Assembly: GCA_041659605.1 (NCBI GenBank)
Contig: JBAZXW010000013.1
Span: forward strand, 44,280 to 108,279
Length of the DNA stretch: 64,000 nt
Direction of reading: 5' to 3'
DNA from: Solimonas sp041659605
Lineage (GTDB): Bacteria; Pseudomonadota; Gammaproteobacteria; Nevskiales; Nevskiaceae
Each line of letters starts with the position of its first letter. Within the stretch, counting starts at the first letter, position 1. Under the pieces are notes generated by a model. The model did no database searches, was not told the origin of the DNA, and saw only the letters and a list, made by a program, of their open reading frames with translations. The translations under genes and the position numbers were made by a program. Positions 7,759 through 15,897 of this stretch are shown piece after piece.

Positions 7759-10140
7759 CTACAGCGTCTTCAGATACTCGATGAGCGCGCGCCGCTCGGG
7801 GTCCGTGAGCACCGCCGTGAACGCGTGCCCTTGGTTGCCCTGTCCGTAGGCGCGCGTGTTGTAGATCTTGCGCTGTTCCAGCTGCTCGTCGGTGAACGGG
7901 CCCGGGCCCAGGTACCACGAGTACGGATTGCTGGTGCTGAACAGGTTCAGCAAGGTCTGGAAATTCGGATCGCTCTCGGTCGCGCTGCAGTCGAGGTACG
8001 GCTGGGTGCCGTCGTCGCCGCAGGCCAGCGCCTCGTAGCTCCAGCCCAACCGCTGCCGGTCGTAGGCGCGCGCGAAGTCGGTGTCGTAGCCCATGACGAC
8101 CTGCCCGACCTGGTCGGCACGTGCCGGCGTCGACACGCGTCGCCAGATCGACTGGCGATCTGCCGGCTGCAGCACTTCCCAGACGTTGGGCACGGCGCCG
8201 TTATGGAAGTACGGCGCGCTCGCCCAGATGCCGTACAGCGGCGGCGCCAGGTAGCCGGGCTCGCGGCCCTGGCGGATCTCGGCGCGGTTCTGCGTGCTGC
8301 AGTCGAGGTTCGGATCGGCGTTGAGCGTTTCCGGGTAGGCGAAGAAGTTCTCCTTGCCGTACTGCTCGGCCGCTTCGCTGTCGCTGTCGACGCGCGCGGG
8401 GTCGGTTGCGATCAGATCGCGCGGCACGATGTAACTGGCCACGCCTTCGAGCGCGGGCGTGTCGAGGTACGCCGGGTCGTTGACATAGCGCGGCGCATAG
8501 GCGCCGTGGCAGCTCGCGCAGGAGCCGTTGCCGCCTTGCGGACGCGGCGCCGGATTATCGAGGCCCTCGCCCCACAGGTCCTTGGCGTGGAACAGGATCG
8601 CGCCCTGCTCGGCGAGCGCCGTGTCTACCGGCCCGGGATATGCGGGCGAGCGCAGCGACATCAGCCAGGTGTCGCCGGCGCGCGCGTGTTCCTTGATCCA
8701 CTCGAAGCCGCCCGGCCCCGGACCGGGCAGGAAGAAGCCGAGATCCGAGCGCAGCGCGTCCATCGACAGGAAGCCGTCCTGGAATTTCACCGGACGATGG
8801 CCGACGTTCCACCACGCCGGCGCGTCGAGCGAGCCGCCGTTGGGCGTGTTCACCGCAAAGCCGAAGAAGTTCGGATCGAGCGGGCGGATGTCCTGCGCCA
8901 GCGCGAGCACGATGATCTGCAGCGCCAGCGCGTTGTTGGTACCGCGCGTGCGGCCGAACGCGATCGGCAGCGGCGTGCCGACGCCGGAGACCAGGCCGGC
9001 GAGATCGGTGTCGAGCTGGCCGAATTCGCTGAGGCTGTTGGCGTTGCCGTAGACCGCGCCCAGACCCGGCGCCTCGATCTGCCCACTGTGGCAGACATGG
9101 CAGGTCGTGCCGAGCTGTCCGGTCCAGGTCCCGTCGGTATTGCGCAGCTGGGTGAGCCCGGTCGGCAGCTGGCCGCTGCCACCGTCCGTCGCATTCGGAT
9201 CTTCGCCGGACAGCGGGTACGGATTGCGCTCCGTGCCCAGGCCCATGCCGTAGCGCTCGGCGACCAGGTCGTCGAAATTGTCCGGCCGCCCGGGCAGGCC
9301 CCACTTCTGCCACAGCGTGTTGTAGTTGGCGGCGGTGAGATTGCCGCCGGTGCCGCTGCCGCCGAAGTACCAGCCGGCGCCGACCGCGCCGTTGCCCTCG
9401 ATCAGCGCCTCGCCACGCGCCGTGAAGTCGCGCAGCTCGCCGCAGGTCTGCGCCGGCGGCTCCTCGCCGACCGCCGCCGGATCGAGATGGCAATCCTTCC
9501 AGTACGCGTTGTAGATGACCGCCTTGCCGGCGTTAACGCCGGGCACGATCAGCGAACGCGGGTCGGGCGGCAGCAGCGTGTCGTCGGACTTGCCTTCGCA
9601 GAAGTCGAACCACGCATGGCCGCCACGTTTGCTGCCCAGCAGCGGTTGTTGTTCGGTTGCCGGCGCACCGCCGGCCAACAGCGCCGCGCAGCCCGCCGGA
9701 TCGGCGAAGCAGCGCAGCAGGATGTCCATGTTGCGATACGGCGCACTGTCCACCGGCCACGGCGCGCCGCCGCTGTGCGGCGTCTCCTGGCCGGAGGCCA
9801 TCAGCAGGATGCGTGAAGTCGGGTCGTTGCCGCCCAGGCGCTCCCAGCTCGCGCGCAGGTTCGCGAGGTCCTGCCCGCGATCGCTGCTCAGCTGGAAGTT
9901 ACGCCCGTTATCGACGTCGGCAATGCCACCCGGCACGTGGCAGTTGCGGCAGAAATCGAGCGACGGCTGCACCTTCTGCGCGAAATGTTCCTCGACATCC
10001 GCGCTCGCCGGCCCGCCACCGCCGGTCTGCGTGCCGGCATCGCCACCCGAGTAGTTGCCCGAGCAGCCGGCGAGCACCAGCAGCGGCGCGGCCATCAGGT
10101 TCCGGATCATCGCATTCACGTCGCGCATCTCTCGCACCAT
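7759..10140 (-). CDS. RoxA-like c-type cytochrome lipoprotein, three heme motifs
   Basis: Up to 793 residues. The lipobox VLAGC (Cys26) follows a short hydrophobic run; the true start could be the third Met (10110), since none of the candidate starts has a strong ribosome site. Heme motifs: CRNCH at 64-68, CHVCH at 347-351, CASCH at 541-545. It is a close paralogue of the 2310-4700 protein throughout, sharing the extra N-terminal heme region, the WWNVGHRP segment, PYFHNGAVPNVWEVLQPADR and the ending ERRALIEYLKTL. It belongs to the RoxA/RoxB-like family. A TonB receptor gene lies 203 bp upstream on the same strand, hinting at uptake or sensing of a related compound. Confidence 0.85.
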   Translation of the reverse strand: MVREMRDVNAMIRNLMAAPLLVLAGCSGNYSGGDAGTQTGGGGPASADVEEHFAQKVQPSLDFCRNCHVPGGIADVDNGRNFQLSSDRGQDLANLRASWERLGGNDPTSRILLMASGQETPHSGGAPWPVDSAPYRNMDILLRCFADPAGCAALLAGGAPATEQQPLLGSKRGGHAWFDFCEGKSDDTLLPPDPRSLIVPGVNAGKAVIYNAYWKDCHLDPAAVGEEPPAQTCGELRDFTARGEALIEGNGAVGAGWYFGGSGTGGNLTAANYNTLWQKWGLPGRPDNFDDLVAERYGMGLGTERNPYPLSGEDPNATDGGSGQLPTGLTQLRNTDGTWTGQLGTTCHVCHSGQIEAPGLGAVYGNANSLSEFGQLDTDLAGLVSGVGTPLPIAFGRTRGTNNALALQIIVLALAQDIRPLDPNFFGFAVNTPNGGSLDAPAWWNVGHRPVKFQDGFLSMDALRSDLGFFLPGPGPGGFEWIKEHARAGDTWLMSLRSPAYPGPVDTALAEQGAILFHAKDLWGEGLDNPAPRPQGGNGSCASCHGAYAPRYVNDPAYLDTPALEGVASYIVPRDLIATDPARVDSDSEAAEQYGKENFFAYPETLNADPNLDCSTQNRAEIRQGREPGYLAPPLYGIWASAPYFHNGAVPNVWEVLQPADRQSIWRRVSTPARADQVGQVVMGYDTDFARAYDRQRLGWSYEALACGDDGTQPYLDCSATESDPNFQTLLNLFSTSNPYSWYLGPGPFTDEQLEQRKIYNTRAYGQGNQGHAFTAVLTDPERRALIEYLKTL

Positions 10141-10186
10141 GACATTTTATGAACGGCAGGAACGCCCGTGTGCACTTCCATGCCGT

Positions 10187-10213
10187 CGTAGGGCGGGCCA
10201 TGCCCGCCCTACG
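10187..10213. repeat. CGTAGGGCGGGC palindrome
   Basis: Perfect 12-bp arms CGTAGGGCGGGC (10187-10198) and GCCCGCCCTACG (10202-10213) with a 3-base loop, between the TonB receptor and RoxA-like gene 3. This is a type of short palindrome common in proteobacterial intergenic DNA. It may act as a transcription attenuator or terminator after the receptor gene. Confidence 0.65.
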
Positions 10214-10289
10214 GTCGTTTGCCGCGCGAAAGCGCAGCCCAAGCTCCTGCAGGTCTCACTGTGGACCCGATGCTCGCGTGGGAACAGCA

Positions 10290-10302
10290 TCGTTTCGGCC
10301 AA
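10290..10302. promoter_or_regulatory. second copy of TCGTTTCGGCCAA
   Basis: Identical over 13 bp to 4768-4780 and in the equivalent location, upstream of a tri-heme RoxA-like gene. It does not precede gene 2, which has the TetR operator instead. This suggests that the two tri-heme genes share a regulator that gene 2 does not. Confidence 0.4.
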
Positions 10303-10343
10303 GGCCTTGTCGTTGGCGGACACGTCGCCCGCGCCGGCCCGGA

Positions 10344-12296
10344 CTAGAAATGCAGGCGGACCTTGGCCATGACGGCGCGCGGCGCTTCCGCGGCCGGGGC
10401 GAGCAGCACCGGAGCCTGCTCGGGGTGCCGATCGTCGAACAGGTTGCGTCCGACCAGCGACAGCTCAAGCGACGGGCGCGGGCGCCAGACCAGGCGCAGG
10501 TCCGCCGTCACGTAGGCCGGCACCGCCTCGATGCCGCTGACGTGGCGCAGCACCGCATCCGCGCTCGCGTTGCCGGTGAAATCCCAGCCCGAGCGCAGGC
10601 TGACCTGGTGCTTCGGCGAGCCGTTCTCGATCGTGTCCGCTGCGGGTCCGCCATCGAGGTTTGCCAGCAGCAGCGCGTAGCTGGCAGAGAGGCGCACCGT
10701 CGACAGCGGCGTCGCAGCGACGATGATCTCGCCACCGTGCGTCTCGCCGTCGACGTTGTTGCGCCATCGCGTCTCGGCGGTGCCGGTCGGCGTGCCGGGC
10801 ACCAGGCGCACGTCCTCGCCCACGCCGATCAGCTCGCGGTAATCGTTGTAGAAGGCCGCCAGGTCCAGGCTCGTACGCGGACTCAGGCGCAGGCGATAGC
10901 CCAGCTCGTAGGCCCACAGCACTTCGGAGTCCAGGTCGGGATTGCCGACGACGACCGGCACGTAGGTATTTCCATCGGGCGCGGAGAACGGCGCTCCGCG
11001 AACGATCGCGATCGCATCCTGGCCTTCGACGACATCGGGCGTGCGCACCGCGCGCGACACGGCGCTCCACACGCGCTGCGCCGCGGTCGGCGCGAAGATC
11101 GCACGCACACTCGGCTGCAGTTCCAGTCCGGTGTAGTCGTTGTGCTCGAGCTTGACGCCCGCGGCCAGCTTGAGCCGATCGCTCAGCAGCCGGTGCTCGT
11201 GCTGCACGAAGGCACTGAACAGGTCCTGCGCAAGTTCGCGATCGCGGATCCGGACCATCCGGTTGGTCGCGTCGCCGCGGATGTCGATGTAGCGATAGCC
11301 CAGGCCCCAGACGACGTCGCTGCTCGGGCCGACACCCAGCGTCTGCTGCAGCGCGAGGTCGGCGGTGTCGACCGTGCTGCGCGCACGCGAGGGCTCGTCC
11401 CGGTGCGTGCGGTCGTAGTACGCCTGCACTTCCAGCCTGGAGCCGTCGTCGCCACGCTGCGACCATCGGCCCAGCGTGTTGACGTTCGACGCCTCGCCTG
11501 CGCCGTCGTACAGATCGGCAAGCGTCGCATCGCCCTGCCAGGTCCACTGCGTACCGTCGCGCGGCGTGCCGTCGAAGCGGAACCCCGCCTGCTCGCCCGA
11601 CCAGTTGTCGTCGGCCGAAGAGCCGTCGGCCAGCGGGAAGTCGTCGACCTGGCGGTAGCTCGCAAACGCGCGATACCAGGTGTCGTCGCCGACGCGGCCA
11701 CCGTAGCGGGCGCCGGCCACGGCCGGCTCGACGTCGCCGCCGCCGCCGTACAGCAGCGCGCCTTGCGTCTCGCGCGCGCTGCGGCTGACGACATTGATGA
11801 CACCGTTGACGGCATTGGCGCCCCACAGCGTGCCGCCGGGGCCGCGAATGGCCTCGATGCGATCGACGTCGTCGAGCATGCTCTGCTGCAGGTCCCAGTA
11901 CACGCCGGCGAACTGCGGCGTGTAGACGGCGCGGCCGTCGACCAGCACCAGCAGCTTGTTGGCGTAGAGGTTGTTGAACCCGCGCGCCGAGATCGCCCAC
12001 TGGTTGGCGCTGACCGCGGCCACGTCCATGCCGGGCACCAGGCGCAAGGCCTCGGCGACGCTGCCGACGCCGGCGCGCGCCAGATCCTCGTTCGACAGCG
12101 CCGAGATCGCGGCAGCCGCGTCGAACTGGCTTTCCTCCTTCTTCGAGACGGACGTGACGACGATGTCCATCAGCTGCTCGATGCTCAGCTCGGTCAGGTC
12201 CGCCGGCAATGCATCGGCCGCGTGCGCAACCGCCCCGCACAGAACCCAAACCGCACCGGCGGCCACGCAGCAGCGGAGCGTGTGGGCCCGGAACAT
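10344..12296 (-). CDS. TonB-dependent outer-membrane receptor
   Basis: A 650-residue protein from ATG 12296, which gives a Sec signal peptide (VLCGAVAHA, about 24 residues); longer in-frame starts add a basic, non-signal extension. After LSIEQLMDIVVTSVSKKEES comes a plug domain (ISARGFNNLYANKLLVLVDG; IEAIRGPGGTLWGANAVNGV), then a barrel ending in Phe (VRLHF), as expected for outer-membrane insertion. The ligand is not readable. Its position directly before RoxA-like gene 3 on the same strand suggests a link with the cytochrome cluster, but the 203-bp gap with a hairpin argues against simple co-transcription. Confidence 0.9.
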   Translation of the reverse strand: MFRAHTLRCCVAAGAVWVLCGAVAHAADALPADLTELSIEQLMDIVVTSVSKKEESQFDAAAAISALSNEDLARAGVGSVAEALRLVPGMDVAAVSANQWAISARGFNNLYANKLLVLVDGRAVYTPQFAGVYWDLQQSMLDDVDRIEAIRGPGGTLWGANAVNGVINVVSRSARETQGALLYGGGGDVEPAVAGARYGGRVGDDTWYRAFASYRQVDDFPLADGSSADDNWSGEQAGFRFDGTPRDGTQWTWQGDATLADLYDGAGEASNVNTLGRWSQRGDDGSRLEVQAYYDRTHRDEPSRARSTVDTADLALQQTLGVGPSSDVVWGLGYRYIDIRGDATNRMVRIRDRELAQDLFSAFVQHEHRLLSDRLKLAAGVKLEHNDYTGLELQPSVRAIFAPTAAQRVWSAVSRAVRTPDVVEGQDAIAIVRGAPFSAPDGNTYVPVVVGNPDLDSEVLWAYELGYRLRLSPRTSLDLAAFYNDYRELIGVGEDVRLVPGTPTGTAETRWRNNVDGETHGGEIIVAATPLSTVRLSASYALLLANLDGGPAADTIENGSPKHQVSLRSGWDFTGNASADAVLRHVSGIEAVPAYVTADLRLVWRPRPSLELSLVGRNLFDDRHPEQAPVLLAPAAEAPRAVMAKVRLHF

Positions 12297-12566
12297 ATCG
12301 ATCAGTGCCGCGCGCGCGGAAGATAGACGTACATCTGGCCATCCTACTCGTCCGGGCCAGCACATTGAGCGACGCCCCTCTCTCCGCAGGCGCCGTTTGT
12401 CCCCCCGCACCCCGTTTTAGCGAAACGTATCGAGGGACCGCCGTGCTATCACCCCCGCATCTGCCGCGGCGCCGATCCCGAACATGTCCGCAAGTTCCGG
12501 ATAGATCACATCGCCATCGGAACCGATGCTGTGCGCGAAGTCATTCAAGGCACAGGAGACAGTCCG
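12297..12566. other. intergenic stretch before ada
   Basis: Holds a fragment of the GCGAAACGTATCGA repeat near 12420 and no convincing gene. An open frame on the plus strand runs through it without a start codon until 12567. I do not see a clear Ada box. Confidence 0.5.
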
Positions 12567-12647
12567 ATGCACGTCATGAAAGAAACGGTGATGCTGGTGG
12601 TCGACGCCGAACCCGGTGAAGCGGGCACTATAGGGAGCGCGCCATGA
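12567..12647 (+). CDS. possible 26-residue upstream ORF coupled to ada
   Basis: ATG at 12567 follows AGGAG by about 8 nt and encodes MHVMKETVMLVV followed by a short acidic tail. Its TGA overlaps the ada ATG as ATGA, a typical translational-coupling junction. ada also has its own GGGAG site. I recognise no homologue, so it may be a leader peptide or a chance ORF. Confidence 0.3.
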   Translation: MHVMKETVMLVVDAEPGEAGTIGSAP

Positions 12648-13714
12648 ACGAACAGCAATACTGGTCAGCCCTCGAAGCCAGGGACGCGTCGCAGGACGGC
12701 ACGTTCTTCTATGGCGTCGTGACCACCGGCGTGTACTGCCGGCCCTCGTGCCGCTCACGTCTGCCGCTGCGCAGCAACGTGCGCTTCTACAGCACCGCCG
12801 CCGAAGCCGAGCGCGACGGCCTGCGGCCGTGCAAGCGCTGCCGGCCGCTCGCGGCCTCGGCCGATGAAGACACGGTGCGGAAAATCCGCGAGTTGTGCCG
12901 GCATATCGAGGCGCATTCGAGCGAAGTACTGAGCCTGCAGACGCTCGCTCGGCAGATTCATCTGAGCCCGCATCACCTGCAGCGCACGTTCAAGGCGGTG
13001 CTCGGCGTCACGCCGCGCGAGTACGTCGAGGCCTGCCGGATGGCCGCGCTCAAGCGTGGACTGCGTGGCGACGGTGCCGTCGCGGACGCGATCTACAACG
13101 CGGGCTTCGGCTCGGCGAGCCGCGTGTACGAGCGCGTGAAGACGCGCCTGGGCATGACGCCCAAACAGTACCGGGCAGGCGCAGCGGGCGTGCAGATGTC
13201 CTACGGCGTCTCGGAGACGCCGCTGGGCCTGCTGATGATCGGCGCGACCGACCGCGGGCTGTGCTTCGTGCAGTTCGGTGCGAGCGAGGCCGAGATGCGC
13301 ACGCGCCTCGAAGCGGAGTATCCCGGCGCGGCGATCTCGAAGATGGATGCGCGCGCCGACGCACCCTTTGCGATGTGGATGGCGATGCTGCGCGAGCACC
13401 TTTCCGGGCTGCGCGTGTCGCTGGACATTCCCGTCGACCTGCGCGGCACTGCATTCCAGATGACCGTCTGGAATTACCTGCTGAAGATTCCCTACGGCGA
13501 GGTGCAGTCCTACTCGGAGGTGGCAGCCGCGATCGGCAAGCCGAAGGCCGTACGCGCGGTCGCGAGCGCCTGCGCGGCGAATCGCGTCGCGCTGCTCGTG
13601 CCGTGTCACCGCGTGATCCGCGGCGACGGCGGCCTGGGCGGCTATCGCTGGGGCATCGAGCGCAAGCGCGTGCTGATCGACCGCGAACGCGCGGTGCGCG
13701 CGGGCACGACATGA
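12644..13714 (+). CDS. ada: Ada: alkylation-response regulator / O6-alkylguanine-DNA methyltransferase
   Basis: A 356-residue protein with the complete Ada architecture. The N-terminal zinc domain has Cys32, Cys36, Cys63 and Cys66 (YCRPSC ... CKRC), which takes methyl groups from phosphotriesters. It is followed by an AraC helix-turn-helix (about 80-175) and a C-terminal methyltransferase domain with the active-site motif VPCHRVI. In the known system, methylation of the N-terminal Cys turns Ada into an activator of alkylation-repair genes. It is first in a three-gene operon with the glycosylase and Fe/2OG oxygenase behind it. GGGAG lies 6 nt before the ATG. Confidence 0.96.
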   Translation: MNEQQYWSALEARDASQDGTFFYGVVTTGVYCRPSCRSRLPLRSNVRFYSTAAEAERDGLRPCKRCRPLAASADEDTVRKIRELCRHIEAHSSEVLSLQTLARQIHLSPHHLQRTFKAVLGVTPREYVEACRMAALKRGLRGDGAVADAIYNAGFGSASRVYERVKTRLGMTPKQYRAGAAGVQMSYGVSETPLGLLMIGATDRGLCFVQFGASEAEMRTRLEAEYPGAAISKMDARADAPFAMWMAMLREHLSGLRVSLDIPVDLRGTAFQMTVWNYLLKIPYGEVQSYSEVAAAIGKPKAVRAVASACAANRVALLVPCHRVIRGDGGLGGYRWGIERKRVLIDRERAVRAGTT

Positions 13715-13727
13715 GCCCGTCCGTCCG

Positions 13728-14519
13728 GTGAAGACCGTCGGCGAACTGCGTATCGCGCAGCCGTTTCCGTGGGCGCACATGCTGGCCTATTTCGCGCCAC
13801 GCCTGATTCCCGGCGCCGAGCAGGTGACGGCGGACCGCTACGAGCGGCGGATCGGCAACGCGGCGCTGCGCGTCGAGCTGCGCAGCAGTCCCGCCCGCCT
13901 GCGGGTCCAGGCCGACGGCCGTGTCGCGGCCGAGGATGTCCTGCAGCGGGTGGCGCGTGTGTTCGATGTCGCGGACGACTGGACCGAGGCCCGCGATGCG
14001 CTGCGCGACGATCCTTCGATCGGTCCGCGCCTGGCGCGGGTGCCCGGCGTGCGGCCGCTCGGCGCCTGGTGTCCGTTCGAGCTGTGCCTGCGCACGGTGC
14101 TGGGCCAGCAGGTCACGGTCGCCGCGGCCGGCACCTTGATGCGGCGACTCGTCGATCGCTGCGGCGCGCTGACGCCGGCGAGTGTGCTCGCAGCAGACCT
14201 GTCTGCCATGGGCATGCCCGGCAAGCGCGTCGAGACGATCCGGTCGCTGGCTGCGGCCTTTGCCGGCAATCCCCGCCTGCTCGAAGCAGCAGCGTGGCCG
14301 GACACGGAATCCGCGCTGCGCACGGTCGGCGGCATCGGTCCGTGGACGCTCGCCTACCTGGCGATCCGGCTCGGGCGTCAGAGCGATGCGTTTCCGCACA
14401 CCGATATCGGACTGATCCGCGCCGCGGGCGCATCGTCGCCGGTCGCGCTGCTGAAGATGTCCGAGCGCTGGCGCCCGCATCGCGCGCTCGCCGCGATCTA
14501 CCTGTGGAGCGTGCCATGA
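13728..14519 (+). CDS. alkA: AlkA-like 3-methyladenine DNA glycosylase II
   Basis: A 263-residue protein starting at GTG 13728, 13 bp after ada. It carries the helix-hairpin-helix glycosylase signature (TVGGIGPWTLAYLAIR) followed by the catalytic Asp in FPHTDIGL, and CLRTVLGQQVTVAAA earlier, as in AlkA. The enzyme removes alkylated bases such as 3-methyladenine. Its stop overlaps the next start (ATGA), so the three repair genes are translationally coupled. E. coli AlkA is about 280 residues, so this is full length. Confidence 0.92.
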   Translation: MKTVGELRIAQPFPWAHMLAYFAPRLIPGAEQVTADRYERRIGNAALRVELRSSPARLRVQADGRVAAEDVLQRVARVFDVADDWTEARDALRDDPSIGPRLARVPGVRPLGAWCPFELCLRTVLGQQVTVAAAGTLMRRLVDRCGALTPASVLAADLSAMGMPGKRVETIRSLAAAFAGNPRLLEAAAWPDTESALRTVGGIGPWTLAYLAIRLGRQSDAFPHTDIGLIRAAGASSPVALLKMSERWRPHRALAAIYLWSVP

Positions 14520-15262
14520 GTGCACTCGCCCGCCGGCGCGCGCCGCAGGCCGAAGCCGATCCGCTGCGTGTCATCGAAGACGTGGACTGGACGCTGGCGC
14601 ACAACGACCTGGACCGCGACGGCGTTACGCGAATCCCGGGATTGCTCGACGCTTTCGACTGCGCAGCGCTGCGCGCCTGCTACGGCGACAGCGAACGCTT
14701 CCGCTCGCGCATCGTGATGCAGCGACATGGCTTCGGCCGCGGCGAGTACCAGTACTTCCGCGATCCGCTGCCCGCGTTGGTGCAGCAGCTGCGCGAGACG
14801 ATCTACCCGCACCTGGCACCTGTGGCGAATCGCTGGGCGGAGCAGCTGCGCCAGCCGCAGCGCTTTCCGCCGATGCACGCCGAGTTCCGCGCCCAGTGCC
14901 ACGCCGCCGGCCAGACGCGCCCCACGCCGCTGCTGTTGCGCTACGGCCCGGGCGACTACAACTGCCTGCACCAGGATCTCTACGGCGCGCTGGCCTTTCC
15001 GCTGCAGATCGTCGTGCTGCTGAGCGAGCCGGGTCGCGACTTCGACGGCGGCGAACTCGTGCTCGTCGAACAGCGACCGCGGATGCAGTCCCGGCCGCAG
15101 GTCATCCCGCTACGTCGTGGCGATGCGGCGATCTTCGCCGTGAACCACCGCCCGGTCTCCGGCGCGCGCGGCGCGTACCGCGTGACCCTGCGCCACGGCG
15201 TTAGCCGCGTTCATCGCGGCGAGCGCTACACGCTGGGCATCATCTTTCATGATGCTGCTTGA
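14516..15262 (+). CDS. AlkB-like Fe(II)/2-oxoglutarate oxygenase (PF09859-type)
   Basis: A 248-residue protein. Fe(II) ligands are visible as HQD (YNCLHQDLYG) and a distal His with the 2-oxoglutarate-binding Arg downstream (near VTLRHGVSRVH or IIFH). The region LLLRYGPGDYNCLHQDLYG with FDGGELVLVEQRPR matches the oxygenase family annotated as repairing alkylated DNA, often fused or adjacent to ada genes. Overlap with alkA by 4 bp places it in the adaptive-response operon, so oxidative demethylation of DNA bases is the likely role, by family and context rather than experiment. Confidence 0.85.
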   Translation: MSALARRRAPQAEADPLRVIEDVDWTLAHNDLDRDGVTRIPGLLDAFDCAALRACYGDSERFRSRIVMQRHGFGRGEYQYFRDPLPALVQQLRETIYPHLAPVANRWAEQLRQPQRFPPMHAEFRAQCHAAGQTRPTPLLLRYGPGDYNCLHQDLYGALAFPLQIVVLLSEPGRDFDGGELVLVEQRPRMQSRPQVIPLRRGDAAIFAVNHRPVSGARGAYRVTLRHGVSRVHRGERYTLGIIFHDAA

Positions 15263-15268
15263 TTCTTC

Positions 15269-15294
15269 TCCCTCTCCCCCGCGGGGGAGAGGGA
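15269..15294. terminator. hairpin between convergent genes
   Basis: Perfect 12-bp arms TCCCTCTCCCCC (15269-15280) and GGGGGAGAGGGA (15283-15294), right after the oxygenase stop and 22 bp before the converging stop at 15317. It is also a member of the dispersed CCCTCTCCC repeat family. Confidence 0.6.
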
Positions 15295-15316
15295 ATACCC
15301 TGTCGCGACGTCGCTC

Positions 15317-15826
15317 TCAGCCGCCCTGCATCGGCACGTCACCGATGAAATCCATCTTGCCGAGATCCACACCGTTGTGGCGCAGGATGGCGTAGGCCAT
15401 GGTGATGTGGAAGTTGAAGTTCGGGATCGCCAGCCCGGTGACGTAGTCCTTGCCGATGAACCACTTGCCCTGCGCCCACGCCGGCGCCACCTTGCGCTCC
15501 TCCGAGCCGGCGAAATCCTTGGCCTGTACCGACGCGAGGTAGTCGGTGCAGGTCCGGATGCGCTGGCGCAGTTCGGCGATGGTCTTCTCGGTGTCCGGAT
15601 GCGAGGGCGCCTTCGCGCCGGTGAGATAGGCCGCCGCGTACTTCGCCTGGTCGCAGGCCGCCTGCACCTGCTGGACCAGATTGAACGCGTCCGGCGCCAG
15701 GCGCGACCCGGCGAGGACATCGACGTCGAACTTCTTTGCGGCGGCATGGGCCTCCGCCTTGTCCAGCCACTTCAGGAGAGTCTGGAGCTGCTTGCTGAAC
15801 TGGCAGATGGTTTCGTAGTGGGTCAT
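15317..15826 (-). CDS. DUF1993 family protein
   Basis: A 169-residue soluble, mostly helical protein (MTHYETICQFSKQLQTLLKW; NFNFHITMAYAILRHNGVDLGK near the end) that matches the DUF1993 family, whose fold resembles DinB-like four-helix bundles. It has no signal peptide. No biochemical role is established for the family. It stands alone between convergent and divergent neighbours. Confidence 0.85.
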   Translation of the reverse strand: MTHYETICQFSKQLQTLLKWLDKAEAHAAAKKFDVDVLAGSRLAPDAFNLVQQVQAACDQAKYAAAYLTGAKAPSHPDTEKTIAELRQRIRTCTDYLASVQAKDFAGSEERKVAPAWAQGKWFIGKDYVTGLAIPNFNFHITMAYAILRHNGVDLGKMDFIGDVPMQGG

Positions 15827-15897
15827 GGAGAACTCCGGTGGGCGGGTGGAGGATGCACACGCGCATGCTAGCCTGACGTCGCATTTCGGGGGACACC

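Noticed and set aside
12417..12758. 113-codon minus-strand ORF before ada
   Set aside because: Overlaps the ada start in antisense and shows no recognisable domain.
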